This document shows positions 44,444 to 53,301 of a stretch of DNA of 64,000 nt, in pieces. A program made the translations under genes and the position numbers. Each line of letters begins with the position of its first letter. Position 1 is the first letter of the stretch. The stretch is from JBBQVZ01 sp963695975 (lineage in GTDB: Bacteria; Actinomycetota; UBA4738; HRBIN12), in the NCBI GenBank assembly GCA_963695975.1, contig CAVOIB010000002.1:888969-952968 (forward strand). Reading direction: 5' to 3'. The notes under the pieces were generated by a model. That model searched no databases. It was not told where the DNA came from and was given only the letters and a program-made list of their open reading frames with translations.

Positions 44444-44647
44444 GGCCACCAACGTTATCGTCCCGTCCGCGGGTGTCACGTAGTCAAGGGGGCCAACTGG
44501 GTCGACCTAGGGCAGAACGCGCGCTTGTGAACAAGTTTCCCTGAATCACATGGATGTGCTTTCCCACACCACATGTGGGTGCTACGTTCCCGTTCCAGCC
44601 TAGATGTTGTGGTTCGAACCGGGGTTCGAGAGGCGGGAGACCGGCGC
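44444..44647. other. Intergenic region with GGTTCGAACC palindrome
   Basis: In these 204 bp, GGTTCGAACC (44611-44620) is a perfect 10-bp palindrome followed after two bases by GGTTCGA, giving a second overlapping inverted repeat (44614-44629). CCCACA...TGTGGG lies at about 44563-44579. No gene is seen; the palindrome may be an operator for the membrane protein at 44648. Confidence 0.35.
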
Positions 44648-45232
44648 GTGGATTGGCTACTCCTCGGCGCGTTAGGCATCATGTGGGTGGCGTTCCTCCT
44701 GCCGTCGGATCGACGGCAACGGACCGCGACGCGAAGCGTCGAAGACTTCGAACGCCGGATGGAGCTGCTGGCGCACGTGGAAGCACAGGGGAGTCAGGGG
44801 CGGTGGATCGTCACGCCCCGCAAAGGCGCTCGGTTCGTCGGGGTTGCCGAGCGACGGCGAGCGCGGGTCCGTGAGCGCCGACGCAGGGTGCTCGTCTTCC
44901 TCCTCGAATCGATCTGTCTGACGTTCTTGATCGGACTGGTCCCGCCGTTGCGCGTGGTGTGGTACCTGAGCGCGATCTTCGGCGGGCTCTTGGTGCTGTA
45001 CGTCTGGCTGCTCCTGTCGATCAAGCATCGCGCGTCGATCCAGCCGCATGAGACCGCACGAGCCGCGCGCGCGCCCGCCCGTGTGAAGACGCCGGTAACC
45101 GCGGTGCCGCGCTACGTGGTCGACAACATGGCCGGCTGGGCTCGCCCCACCTTCAACGGACTCGGCTCCGTCGGCGAAGGCGACCGCGTACACGTCGTCG
45201 TCCGCCCCGCCGGCGACATGGCCGGGGCCTGA
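44648..45232 (+). CDS. Membrane protein of unknown function (Rv0996-like context)
   Basis: The 194-residue protein has an N-terminal helix (WLLLGALGIMWVAFLLP), a cytoplasmic basic region (VEDFERRMELLAHV, then RERRRRVLVFLL) and two more helices at about residues 88-130. The arrangement resembles small transmembrane proteins found near galU-moeA in actinobacteria. GTG 44648 is preceded by GGGAGACCGGCGC. The frame starting at 44573 has no ribosome-binding site. The tRNA-Ala gene lies downstream. No biochemical role can be given. Confidence 0.65.
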   Translation: MDWLLLGALGIMWVAFLLPSDRRQRTATRSVEDFERRMELLAHVEAQGSQGRWIVTPRKGARFVGVAERRRARVRERRRRVLVFLLESICLTFLIGLVPPLRVVWYLSAIFGGLLVLYVWLLLSIKHRASIQPHETARAARAPARVKTPVTAVPRYVVDNMAGWARPTFNGLGSVGEGDRVHVVVRPAGDMAGA

Positions 45233-45261
45233 TCCTCACCGGCCGCGACGTACCCCTTTGC

Positions 45262-45267
45262 TAGTCT
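45262..45267 (+). promoter_or_regulatory. -10 hexamer of the tRNA-Ala gene
   Basis: TAGTCT lies 11 nt before the first base of the tRNA, the spacing expected for a -10 element. Confidence 0.45.
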
Positions 45268-45278
45268 GACCCCCTCCT

Positions 45279-45355
45279 GGGGGTGTAGCTCAGCCCGGTA
45301 GAGCGCTGCCCTCGCACGGCAGAGGTCAGGGGTTCGAATCCCCTCACCTCCACCA
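45279..45355 (+). tRNA. tRNA-Ala (anticodon CGC), CCA encoded
   Basis: The 77-nt sequence folds into a cloverleaf. The acceptor pairs GGGGGTG with CACCTCC (one G-T), the D stem GCTC/GAGC, the anticodon stem CTGCC/GGCAG with loop CTCGCAC (anticodon CGC, Ala codon GCG), and the T stem AGGGG/CCCCT with loop TTCGAAT. CCA is encoded at 45353-45355. A -10-like TAGTCT lies upstream. Confidence 0.95.
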
Positions 45356-45366
45356 GGACCCGCTGT

Positions 45367-45372
45367 TACCCT
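45367..45372 (+). promoter_or_regulatory. -10 hexamer of the D-threonine-aldolase-like gene (leaderless, ATC start)
   Basis: TACCCT ends exactly 6 nt before ATC 45379, the spacing seen at ten other leaderless starts in this window. It lies 11 nt after the encoded CCA of tRNA-Ala. Confidence 0.45.
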
Positions 45373-45378
45373 GCCACC

Positions 45379-46632
45379 ATCGAGGACGTTCGCATCGACC
45401 TGTGCACGAAAGGCTTCCCAGCGGTCGACGCTCCGGTGCCGCTCGCCGAGGTCGCCGAGCAGGGATGGACGCTCAGCGATCTCCCCACGCCCGTCATGGT
45501 CCTGCGCGAACCGGCGCTCGAACACAACCTGCGGCTGATGGGTGAGTTCTGCCGCGCCTGGGGCGTGAACATCGCGCCGCACGGCAAGACGACGATGGCG
45601 CCGCAGCTCTGGCGCCGGCAGCTCGATGCCGGCGCTTGGGGGATCACCGCGGCGACGGTCACCCAGGCCCGCGTGATGCGCGCGGCCGGCGTTCCGAAGA
45701 TCCTGTTGGCGAACGAGCTGGTGGATCCCGTGTCGATCGCCTGGGTCGCCTCTCAGCTCGCCGATCCTGGGTTCGGGTTCATGTGCTACGTGGACTCCGA
45801 CCGTGGGGTCGAACTGCTGACCGAGCACCTTCGGTCCGCGGGAGCCGCGCGTCCGCTGCCGGTTCTCGTCGAGCTGGGCTACGAGGATGGACGCACCGGG
45901 TGTCGGACGATCCCGGAAGCGGTGTACATGGCGGGGTTGGTCGCCGGGTCGCCGGCACTGCGGCTCGCAGGCGTCGCCGGGTACGAGGGCACGATCTGCC
46001 AGGAGCGCACCCCCGCCTGCCTGGAACGCGTGACGGACTTCTTGGACCGCCTCCGCGAGCTGACGGTGACCATGATCGACGCCGGAGGGTTCGATGACGG
46101 TGAGCCCATCGTGTTGACGGCGGGCGGGAGCTCGTTCTTCGACGTCGTGGTCGACCGACTCCGGGGACCGTGGCCCGGCAGAGCCGACGTGCGGGTGGTG
46201 TTGCGCTCCGGCTGCTACCTGACCCACGACGCCGGAGGGTACGAGCGAACCTCGCCGCTCCCCGAGCGCGACGGCGAGCGGGGGTTCCATCAAGCCCTCG
46301 AGGTCTGGGGACACGTGGTCTCGCGGCCAGAGCCCGGACTCGCACTCATCGGGTTCGGCAAGCGGGACGTTCCGTTCGATGCGGAGATGCCGATCCCGCG
46401 GACCATCCGCGGGATCGACCGGGCGCTCCGAACCGTGACCGGCGGGCTCACGATCGAGCGCCTGAACGATCAGCATGCGTACGCGTCGGTTGGACCCGGG
46501 TTCGCGCTCGACGTGGGAGACGCGCTGATGTGCGGGATCGCGCATCCGTGCACGGCGTTCGACAAGTGGCGCGTGATCCCGGTGCTCGACGGTGACGACC
46601 GCGTGGTCGATGCCGTGGCCACCTATTTCTGA
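45379..46632 (+). CDS. D-threonine aldolase / D-serine dehydratase-like PLP enzyme (type III fold)
   Basis: The 417-residue protein has the alanine-racemase fold of the DSD1/D-threonine aldolase family: DLPTPVMVLREPALEHNLRL, APHGKTTMAPQLWRRQLDAGAWGITAA (PLP Lys in HGK), ILLANELVDP, and the C-terminal zinc-binding-like DALMCGIAHPCTAFDKW. It would cleave D-threonine or deaminate D-serine-type amino acids. The first ATG or GTG of the frame is GTG 45436, but homologous N-terminal sequence (DLCTKGFP region) lies upstream, and ATC 45379 sits 6 nt after TACCCT. I therefore propose a rare ATC start. The tRNA-Ala ends 23 nt upstream. Confidence 0.78.
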   Translation: MEDVRIDLCTKGFPAVDAPVPLAEVAEQGWTLSDLPTPVMVLREPALEHNLRLMGEFCRAWGVNIAPHGKTTMAPQLWRRQLDAGAWGITAATVTQARVMRAAGVPKILLANELVDPVSIAWVASQLADPGFGFMCYVDSDRGVELLTEHLRSAGAARPLPVLVELGYEDGRTGCRTIPEAVYMAGLVAGSPALRLAGVAGYEGTICQERTPACLERVTDFLDRLRELTVTMIDAGGFDDGEPIVLTAGGSSFFDVVVDRLRGPWPGRADVRVVLRSGCYLTHDAGGYERTSPLPERDGERGFHQALEVWGHVVSRPEPGLALIGFGKRDVPFDAEMPIPRTIRGIDRALRTVTGGLTIERLNDQHAYASVGPGFALDVGDALMCGIAHPCTAFDKWRVIPVLDGDDRVVDAVATYF

Positions 46633-46665
46633 GGTGCCGCGGCCGGAACGTTGGCTGTTCGCCCG

Positions 46666-46671
46666 TACCAT
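46666..46671 (+). promoter_or_regulatory. -10 hexamer of the L,D-transpeptidase gene (leaderless)
   Basis: TACCAT ends exactly 6 nt before ATG 46678; there is no Shine-Dalgarno. Confidence 0.5.
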
Positions 46672-46677
46672 GTGCGG

Positions 46678-47847
46678 ATGTCCGTTCGCCCGCAACGTGT
46701 CGTCGCCCTCGCTTTCCTCATCACCGTGACGCTGTTCGCCGTCCCGGCGCACGCGGGCGGGACGACGAGCGTGATCATCACGGCTTCCGCGTCGTCAGTG
46801 ATGTTCGGCGAGGCAGTGACGCTCGCGGTCACGGTCGCGCCGGCCGCCGCCGGTCAGTCCGTGTCGATCGTGGACGCATCGGATGACGTGGTCGCATCGG
46901 GAACGACGAGGGCCGACGGGACGTTCGCGACTACGGTGAAGCCGGATACGAACCTCGTCGTCCACGCGTCTTGGCTGGGCGTCGACAGTTCGACGATCAC
47001 GGTCGGACTCCGACCGGTGATGACGCTCCGCGCGAGCACGATCCGCCTGTTCGACCGCATGACAGTCCGTGGGACGTTCGCCCCCGCGCGCCCAGGGAGC
47101 GCGGTGAGCGTCGAACTGCAACACCGCGGCTCGGTCGTTGACACCGCGGATCCCAAGCTCGACGCGCACGGTCGTTTCTCCACGACGTTCCGGGTCCTCG
47201 AGGTGGGGAGCTACCGGGTGCACGCGCTACTCGATGCCGACGATCTGCTGCCGGGGCACGCGGCGAGCTCACCGTCGGTGACCTCGATCCCTCCCGACCT
47301 GGCAATCGGCACGCACGGGACCTATGTTGCTACGCTCGAACGCCGCCTGGTCGAGCTCCACTATCACCTCGCCGGTGTGGACGACGTTTACGACTACCGC
47401 ACCGCCGATGCGGTGATGGCGTTCCGGAAGGTGCAACGGCTGCCGCGCACCCAGGACGTCAACGCCGCGGTGTGGCGTGCGCTCGGTACGCCGAAGGTCT
47501 TCGCTCCGCGTAGCCGCGGTCACGGTTTCCACATCGAGATCGATCAGACGCGGCAGGTGCTCGCGGCGGTGCAGGACGGCAGGGTCGTCGCGATCATCCA
47601 TGTGTCGACGGGCAAGCCCTCGACACCCACGCGAGACGGCTCGTTCCACATCTACTCGAAGCTCGCGGGATTCAGCCCGAAGGGTCTCTACTACCCGAGC
47701 TTCTTCGACGGTGAGCGGGCGATCCACGGCTGGACCGACATCCCCACGTACGCCGCTAGCCATGGCTGTGTACGGATCCCGTACTGGGTCACGAAGTGGA
47801 TGTTCGGGCTCGACCCGATCGGAACGCGGGTGTTGATCTACCACTGA
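46678..47847 (+). CDS. Secreted L,D-transpeptidase (YkuD) with peptidoglycan-binding domain
   Basis: The 389-residue protein has a signal peptide (VVALAFLITVTLFAVPAHA), two Ig-like repeats of about 85 residues (residues 25-200), a peptidoglycan-binding-like segment (LERRLVELHYHLAG, DAVMAFRKVQRLP) and a YkuD domain ending in IHGWTDIPTYAASHGCVRIPYW. His, Gly and catalytic Cys of the HGCVR motif are present. Such enzymes form 3-3 crosslinks in peptidoglycan. An upstream in-frame start at 46651 lacks the promoter arrangement. Activity is likely outside the membrane. Confidence 0.92.
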   Translation: MSVRPQRVVALAFLITVTLFAVPAHAGGTTSVIITASASSVMFGEAVTLAVTVAPAAAGQSVSIVDASDDVVASGTTRADGTFATTVKPDTNLVVHASWLGVDSSTITVGLRPVMTLRASTIRLFDRMTVRGTFAPARPGSAVSVELQHRGSVVDTADPKLDAHGRFSTTFRVLEVGSYRVHALLDADDLLPGHAASSPSVTSIPPDLAIGTHGTYVATLERRLVELHYHLAGVDDVYDYRTADAVMAFRKVQRLPRTQDVNAAVWRALGTPKVFAPRSRGHGFHIEIDQTRQVLAAVQDGRVVAIIHVSTGKPSTPTRDGSFHIYSKLAGFSPKGLYYPSFFDGERAIHGWTDIPTYAASHGCVRIPYWVTKWMFGLDPIGTRVLIYH

Positions 47848-47909
47848 CGGTCAAGGTGGCCCCCTCGGTAGCCGACAACTCCTTGGTACGCCCGAGCCCA
47901 GGAGGCATC

Positions 47910-48389
47910 ATGAAGTCTGGCAAGTACTCGTATCCCGGCATCGGAGCAGCCGTCGGCGGACTGATCGGGATCGTCGGCGTGAGCGCGCACTGGTTCTCGT
48001 ACTCGTTCCCGACCGACAGCGGGACCGTCACCGTGTACCTGTCGGGCCGGGTCGACTGGACGGGAGCGATCGCGCTCGCCGCATCGTTCGGAGCGTTCGC
48101 TTTCGGGGGAGCCTACGTCTTGATGCCCGACGCGCAGATCCGCCGTGTGATGGGCGTCCTGATGGCGATCTGCGCCGCGTTCATGCTCTTCATGCCGCTG
48201 TTCGGCTACCGAAGGGTCGAAGAGGCGGTCGGTATCCCGACCGCGGTCTTCAGCGCGACGGCCGCGGCAGGGCTCGCCCTGTCCTTCCTCGCCGGCGTCG
48301 TCGCGTCGGTGGGAGCGATGCTGGCCTCGAAGGAGATGCTCGCATCGACGCCCACGACCCAACCCGAGCCTGAGGCCGTCCAGGCTTAA
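47910..48389 (+). CDS. Small polytopic membrane protein (unknown)
   Basis: The 159-residue protein has four membrane helices: YPGIGAAVGGLIGIVGVSAHW, IALAASFGAFAFGGAYVL, VMGVLMAICAAFMLFMPLFGY and VFSATAAAGLALSFLAGVVASVG. ATG 47910 has AGGAGG 5-6 nt upstream. It lies between the L,D-transpeptidase and the decarboxylase-like gene on the same strand. No family is recognised. Confidence 0.65.
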   Translation: MKSGKYSYPGIGAAVGGLIGIVGVSAHWFSYSFPTDSGTVTVYLSGRVDWTGAIALAASFGAFAFGGAYVLMPDAQIRRVMGVLMAICAAFMLFMPLFGYRRVEEAVGIPTAVFSATAAAGLALSFLAGVVASVGAMLASKEMLASTPTTQPEPEAVQA

Positions 48390-48413
48390 CGCTCCGCTAG
48401 GCTGAGCCCTCCG

Positions 48414-49667
48414 ATGGAGAGCTCAGCCGCCGAACGCACGTGGTGGGCCCGCCCCGGACTCGACGTCCGGGGCGGCCGTCTGTTCATCGCCGGTCGCGAT
48501 GCGGAGTCGGTGGCCCGCGAGCATGGCACACCGACCTACGCGTACGACCTCCGGCGGATCGAGGAGCAGACCCGATCGCTGCAGGAGGCGTTCGACGGGG
48601 TTGCGCTCCGAGGCACGGTGCGGCTCGCTTTGAAGGCGCAACACGAGCCGGAGGTGCTCCGTGCTGTGAGAAGGCTGGGATCGCCCGGATCCTCCGAGTC
48701 CGTCGGGATGGACGTCTGCTCGCCGCGTGAGGTGCTCTTCGCGCTGGAACATGGTTGGCGCGAGGACGAGATCAGCTACACGGGCACGAACCTGTCGGAT
48801 CGCGACCTGGACGTGATCCTCGCCCATCCCGGGATCCACCTGAACGTCGACCTGATCACGCAGGTCGATCGCGTCGGGCGGCGCGCCCCGGGACGCGCGA
48901 TCGGCATCCGCGTCAACCCGAGGGGCGGGGCCGGCTTCGAAGGGGGTGGCGGCACGCTCTACTCCGGCCCACGGCCGACGAAGTTCGGGATCTTCCCAGA
49001 GCGGCTCGGCGAGGCGGTGGAGGTCGCGCGGCGCCACGACCTCACGATCAACACGATCCATTGCCACGTGGGGGACGGCTACCTCTCGGATGGGCTCCCC
49101 GTGTTCGAGGGCGTGATCCGACGGGTGGCCGAGATGGTCCGCACGCTCCGCGACGCGGGATGTCCGATCACGGAGGTGAACACGGGTGGCGGACTGGGCG
49201 TCCCGCAGCGCGCCGGTGACCGGCCGCTCGACCTGGAGCGCTGGGCGAGGATCCTCTCCGAACACCTTGGCACCCTTGACGTCGCGGTCGGCACCGAGCC
49301 GGGAGACTTCCTCGTCAAGGAGTGCGCGATCCACCTGGCGGAGGTCGTTACCGTGGAAGAGCGTGACGGGTTGTTGTTCGCCGGCGTGGACTCGGGATGG
49401 AACACGGTCGGTGAACACTTCATCTACAGGTCGCTGCTCGACGTGGTGCTGTGTCGAGCGGCAGATGCATCGCCGGTGCGGCCGGTGACGTTCAGCGGGC
49501 ACATCAACGAGGGGGACGACCTGTTCGCCGAAGACCTGCCGTTCCCCGACGTGCGCGAGGGGGACGTCGTGGCGTTGATCAACGTCGGGAGCTACAACGC
49601 GTCGATGACGTCGGAGCACTGTCTCCGCCCGCCCGCTGGGGCCGTGTTCTTCGCTGACCGGATCTGA
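48414..49667 (+). CDS. Diaminopimelate/ornithine decarboxylase-family PLP enzyme
   Basis: The 417-residue type III PLP enzyme has LALKAQHEP (PLP Lys), VGMDVCSPREVLFAL, HCHVGDGYLS (His stacking on PLP), EVNTGGGLGVPQ (glycine loop) and GTEPGDFLVKE. A LysA-like C-terminal barrel (FSGHINEGDDLFAEDLPFPD, SYNASMTSEHCLRP) follows. It probably decarboxylates an amino acid such as DAP or acts on a related substrate. The usual YALKAN motif is changed to LALKAQ, so lysine biosynthesis is not assured. TAGGCT lies 10 nt upstream of ATG 48414. It sits in the amino-acid island. Confidence 0.82.
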   Translation: MESSAAERTWWARPGLDVRGGRLFIAGRDAESVAREHGTPTYAYDLRRIEEQTRSLQEAFDGVALRGTVRLALKAQHEPEVLRAVRRLGSPGSSESVGMDVCSPREVLFALEHGWREDEISYTGTNLSDRDLDVILAHPGIHLNVDLITQVDRVGRRAPGRAIGIRVNPRGGAGFEGGGGTLYSGPRPTKFGIFPERLGEAVEVARRHDLTINTIHCHVGDGYLSDGLPVFEGVIRRVAEMVRTLRDAGCPITEVNTGGGLGVPQRAGDRPLDLERWARILSEHLGTLDVAVGTEPGDFLVKECAIHLAEVVTVEERDGLLFAGVDSGWNTVGEHFIYRSLLDVVLCRAADASPVRPVTFSGHINEGDDLFAEDLPFPDVREGDVVALINVGSYNASMTSEHCLRPPAGAVFFADRI

Positions 49668-49684
49668 CGATATGCTCCGCGCCG

Positions 49685-50941
49685 ATGGCATCTGATCGCA
49701 CGCTCATCCGCGCTGGGCAACTACTCGACGTCGACCGCGGAGCGCTCGTGTCTGACCGCGTCTTGGTCGTGGAAGGCGATCGGATCAAGGACGTCGTTGC
49801 GGAGGCACCCGCCGAGACATCCGCACGCGTGGTCGATCTCTCGTCCGCCACGGTGCTTCCTGGGCTGATCGATTGCCATGCGCACATGATCGGCGAGATG
49901 GAAACCGGACTTGGGTACGCGTCGCTCGTGATGCGCACCGCCGCGCAGGAGGCGATGACCGGCGTGCGCAACGCACATGCCACGGTCGGGGCGGGGTTCA
50001 CGTCGGTCCGCGACGTCGGCACGTTCCGCGCGTTCGTGGACTGCGCGCTGCGCGACGCGATCGAGTCGGGCGATGTCGAGGGTCCGCGCATGCTGTGCGC
50101 GGGAGCGTTCGTGACGGTGTCCGGCGGTGGCGGTGACGTGACCGGGCTTGCGCCGGACGTGGACGCTGTGGTCCCGATCGACCTGCGCTTCGGCGTCGCG
50201 AACTCGGCCGACGAGGTGAGGGCGCGGGTGCGCAGGATCTTGGCCGGCGGGGCGGACTTCATCAAGGTGATCGCCACGGGAGCCGTCCTCACGGAGGGGA
50301 CCACGCCCGGCGCCCCCGAGTTCAGCGAGGGCGAGATCCGCGCGGCGGTCGAGGAGGCGGCCCTGATCGGGACCCACGTCGCTGCGCACGCGCACGGCGC
50401 CGAGGGGATCAAGCGGGCGGTCCGCGCCGGTGTGCGATCCATCGAACATGGCTCGCTGATGGACGATGAGTCGATCGAGTTGATGGCGGCGCACGGAACG
50501 TTCTTGGTCGCCGACGTCTACAACGGCGACTGGATCGCCGAGGAGGGCGGGCGCGGCGGCTGGTCGGCAGACGTGATACGGAAGAATGAGGAGACGACCG
50601 ACGCGCAGCGGGAGGGCTTCACGAAGGCGGTGAATGCCGGCGTGAAGATCGCCTACGGGACCGACAGCGGCGTGTACCCGCATGCGTGGGTCGCGAAGCA
50701 GTTCGCGTACATGGTGCGGTTCGGGATGGCGCCGATCGAGGTGATCCGCAGCGCGACGACGGTCGCAGCCGAGCTGATGGGGTGGGAGGACCGGGTCGGA
50801 TCGCTCGCGCCCGAGCGGTTCGCCGACCTGGTCGCGGTGCAGGGCGATCCACTCGAGGACGTCTCGCTGCTCGAGGCGCCTGTCTTCGTGATGAAGGGCG
50901 GCGCGGTCGTGAGCGGAGCCGATTCAACTCGGATCCGATAG
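49685..50941 (+). CDS. Amidohydrolase-superfamily metal-dependent hydrolase (Xaa-Pro dipeptidase-like)
   Basis: The 418-residue protein has the TIM-barrel amidohydrolase pattern: VLPGLIDCHAHMIGEME (HxH metal site), ADFIKVIATGAV (Lys site), THVAAHAHGAEGIKRAV and VRSIEHGSLMDDE (two His), and KIAYGTDSGVYPHAW (Asp). This subgroup includes aryldialkylphosphatase-like and dipeptidase proteins. It would hydrolyse a C-N or peptide bond in the cytoplasm. TATGCT lies 8 nt before ATG 49685. It ends with an 18-bp overlap of the convergent fusion gene. Substrate not predictable. Confidence 0.88.
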   Translation: MASDRTLIRAGQLLDVDRGALVSDRVLVVEGDRIKDVVAEAPAETSARVVDLSSATVLPGLIDCHAHMIGEMETGLGYASLVMRTAAQEAMTGVRNAHATVGAGFTSVRDVGTFRAFVDCALRDAIESGDVEGPRMLCAGAFVTVSGGGGDVTGLAPDVDAVVPIDLRFGVANSADEVRARVRRILAGGADFIKVIATGAVLTEGTTPGAPEFSEGEIRAAVEEAALIGTHVAAHAHGAEGIKRAVRAGVRSIEHGSLMDDESIELMAAHGTFLVADVYNGDWIAEEGGRGGWSADVIRKNEETTDAQREGFTKAVNAGVKIAYGTDSGVYPHAWVAKQFAYMVRFGMAPIEVIRSATTVAAELMGWEDRVGSLAPERFADLVAVQGDPLEDVSLLEAPVFVMKGGAVVSGADSTRIR

Positions 50942-53299
50942 GACCGCCTCGAGGGTCTCCGCGATCCGGGCCGCGTCGGACGCCTCGATGACGAGCGGTG
51001 GGCGGATCTTGAGGACGTTCCCGTCGCGACCGGTCGTTCCCACCAGCACACCGCGCTCACGCATCGCGTTCACCACGCGCGTCGCGTCCTGGGCCGCCGG
51101 CTCCCGCGTCGTGCGGTCGAGCACCAGTTCCACGCCGAGCAGCAGTCCGACCGAGCGGACATCCCCGATCAGCGCGTGGCGCTCGGCCACGGCGTTGAGC
51201 GCCGACACCAGTTCGGCGCTCCGCTCGGCGGCGCGCGCGATCAGGTCTTCTGCCTCGATCACGTCGAGCACGGCGAGTCCCGCCCGGCACGCCACCGGAT
51301 TGCCGCCGAACGTGCTGAACCACTCGGTGGTGCGCGCGAAGCGATCCACGATGTCGGAGCGGGTAACGACCGCCGCGACCGGGTGTCCGTTGCCCATGGG
51401 CTTGCCTAGCGTGACGACGTCGGGTGTGACGCCGTGCGCCGGGAATCCCCAGAGATCCGTCCCGGAGCGGCCGAATCCCACCTGGACCTCGTCGGCCACA
51501 TAGAGACCCCCCGCCTCCCGCCACGAACGAACGGCTTCCTGCAGATAGGCCGGTGGCGGCGCGAAGATCCCGTCGCTCGTGAAGCCACCGTCGATCATCA
51601 AGATCGCCGGCCCGAACCCCCGGCCTGCAAGGGTGTCGATCGCCTCGTCGATGCATGCGGCGTATCGGGCCGGCCAGTCCGGCTCCTCGCGACGGAAGCG
51701 GCCGCGGAAGCCATCGGGGGCCGCGATCGTGGCGATGTGATCCGGCGCCGAGACCTCTCCCCATTCCTCGGGTGACAGGTCGGCGACGGCCGCCGTGACG
51801 CCGTGGTACGCGGATTCCGTCACCACGCCGCCTCGTTCGCCGGTGACCGTGGTCGCCAGTCGCCACGCGAGGTCGTTCGCTTCGCTGCCCGAGTTGACGA
51901 ACATCACGGTGTCGAGCCCGTCGGGCATGGTCGCGATCAGTCGCTCTGCGAGCTCGAGGACGGAGCCGTGGAGATACCGGGTGTTCGTGTTGAGCGCCGC
52001 GGCCTGGCGTGCGATCGCGTCCACCACCCGCGCGTGGCAGTGGCCCACCACGGGCACGTTGTTGTACGCGTCGAGGTACGCGCGGCCCTCCGCGTCGAAC
52101 ACCCACGCGCCGCGGCCCTCGACCAGGTGCAGTGGGCGATCGTAGGAGAGCGGCGAGATGGCCGATCCCAGGGCGGCGCGCCGGCGTTGGATCATCTCGT
52201 CGAGGGAACCCCCCACCCTGATGCGTGGACCCGAGCTCGACGCCGCGTGGATCGCCTCACGCACCTGCTGGGCGAACGCTTCGTGACCCATGGTGTCCCA
52301 CGACTCAAGCATCGCCCACACGCCCGCGTCCCACCCGGTGATGTAGTCGGCGTTCTCCGGGTACCGGCGTACCCGCCACGCCGAGATCACCGCGGTCGTC
52401 GCCCAACGCGCCAGCAACAGGTCGGGAAGCACGGCGATCTCGTCGTCTTCCAGCGGCGTGACGGAGATGAACCCCGACGCCGTCTCGCGCAGCGTGTCGA
52501 AGGGGTCAGGCCGCTCGCCCATCAGCGCCTCTGCGGTGGAGACCAGGTCGCACACGAGCGCGGAGTACGCCATGTCGCCGAAGTCCAGGATCCCGCTGAC
52601 CCGCAGATCCGGACCGAACAGGACGTTGTCCGTCGTCAGGTCGTTGTGGATCACCTGCCCCCGGAGCGTCGCGAACGCCGGCTGCACGTGCGTCTCGAAC
52701 CGATCGAGCACGCGCTCCACGAGCGCCCTACGTGCCGGGTCGTCGACGTGCTCGACGAGCGGGCGCAGCGCGGGCGCGTACTTGACGTTCCACTGCAAGG
52801 GGTGTCCGGCTGCAGGGTGGAAGAACCCCTGGAGCGCCCGGCCCAAGCGTGCCGAGACGACGCCGAAATGCCACAGGGCGTGGTGGTCGAGGTCGCCCGG
52901 ATCCAGGGCCCGACCTGGCATCAGGGTTACCAAGCGTACGATGTGTGGGCGCCCGTCCGCGGCCGTCAGGTCGACGTGGTCCGCTCCATCGATCGTCGTG
53001 ACGAGCCGCATCACCGGCAGTCGCGGGTCGGTACGCGCGACGTGGAGCATGGCCTGCGTCTGCAGGTCCACGAACAGCGGATCTTCCGCGGGATTGCTGA
53101 TCTTGAGGACGTAGCCGTCGCCGTCGGCTGTGACGATCCGGACGTTCTGGTCGCGCTCGCTGTTCAGCCGGGACGCCGCTCCGACGACGCCGAAGTGCTC
53201 GGCGGCGATGCGCTCGGCGTCGGCATCGAGGAACCGGGGCGGCGGTTCCTCGAGCGGATCGAGCCCGGGCCGTTGGGGATCGGGGAGCAGGTCGACCAT
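50924..53299 (-). CDS. Fusion of APH-like kinase and class III aminotransferase/phospho-lyase
   Basis: The 791-residue protein fuses an aminoglycoside-phosphotransferase-like kinase (about residues 30-340; VIHNDLTTDNVLFG catalytic loop, SGILDFGDMAYS metal site) with a class III PLP domain (about 375-790; FVNSGSEANDLAWRLA, YVADEVQVGFGRSG, VTLGKPMGNGHPVAAVV with the PLP Lys). The pair parallels hydroxylysine kinase and phospho-lyase or ethanolamine-phosphate phospho-lyase: phosphorylate an amino alcohol, then eliminate phosphate and ammonia. ATG 53299 follows the TAG of the PhoX-like gene by 2 bp. The substrate is inferred, not shown. Confidence 0.85.
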   Translation of the reverse strand: MVDLLPDPQRPGLDPLEEPPPRFLDADAERIAAEHFGVVGAASRLNSERDQNVRIVTADGDGYVLKISNPAEDPLFVDLQTQAMLHVARTDPRLPVMRLVTTIDGADHVDLTAADGRPHIVRLVTLMPGRALDPGDLDHHALWHFGVVSARLGRALQGFFHPAAGHPLQWNVKYAPALRPLVEHVDDPARRALVERVLDRFETHVQPAFATLRGQVIHNDLTTDNVLFGPDLRVSGILDFGDMAYSALVCDLVSTAEALMGERPDPFDTLRETASGFISVTPLEDDEIAVLPDLLLARWATTAVISAWRVRRYPENADYITGWDAGVWAMLESWDTMGHEAFAQQVREAIHAASSSGPRIRVGGSLDEMIQRRRAALGSAISPLSYDRPLHLVEGRGAWVFDAEGRAYLDAYNNVPVVGHCHARVVDAIARQAAALNTNTRYLHGSVLELAERLIATMPDGLDTVMFVNSGSEANDLAWRLATTVTGERGGVVTESAYHGVTAAVADLSPEEWGEVSAPDHIATIAAPDGFRGRFRREEPDWPARYAACIDEAIDTLAGRGFGPAILMIDGGFTSDGIFAPPPAYLQEAVRSWREAGGLYVADEVQVGFGRSGTDLWGFPAHGVTPDVVTLGKPMGNGHPVAAVVTRSDIVDRFARTTEWFSTFGGNPVACRAGLAVLDVIEAEDLIARAAERSAELVSALNAVAERHALIGDVRSVGLLLGVELVLDRTTREPAAQDATRVVNAMRERGVLVGTTGRDGNVLKIRPPLVIEASDAARIAETLEAVLSDPS

Positions 53300-53301
53300 G
53301 G

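Noticed and set aside
44611..44629. Second tRNA gene suggested by GGTTCGAACC (T-arm-like)
   Set aside because: No acceptor, D or anticodon stems can be formed around it.
45279..45355. tRNA-Ala 3' end as an integration site
   Set aside because: No integrase gene and no second copy of the tRNA 3' sequence noticed in the window.
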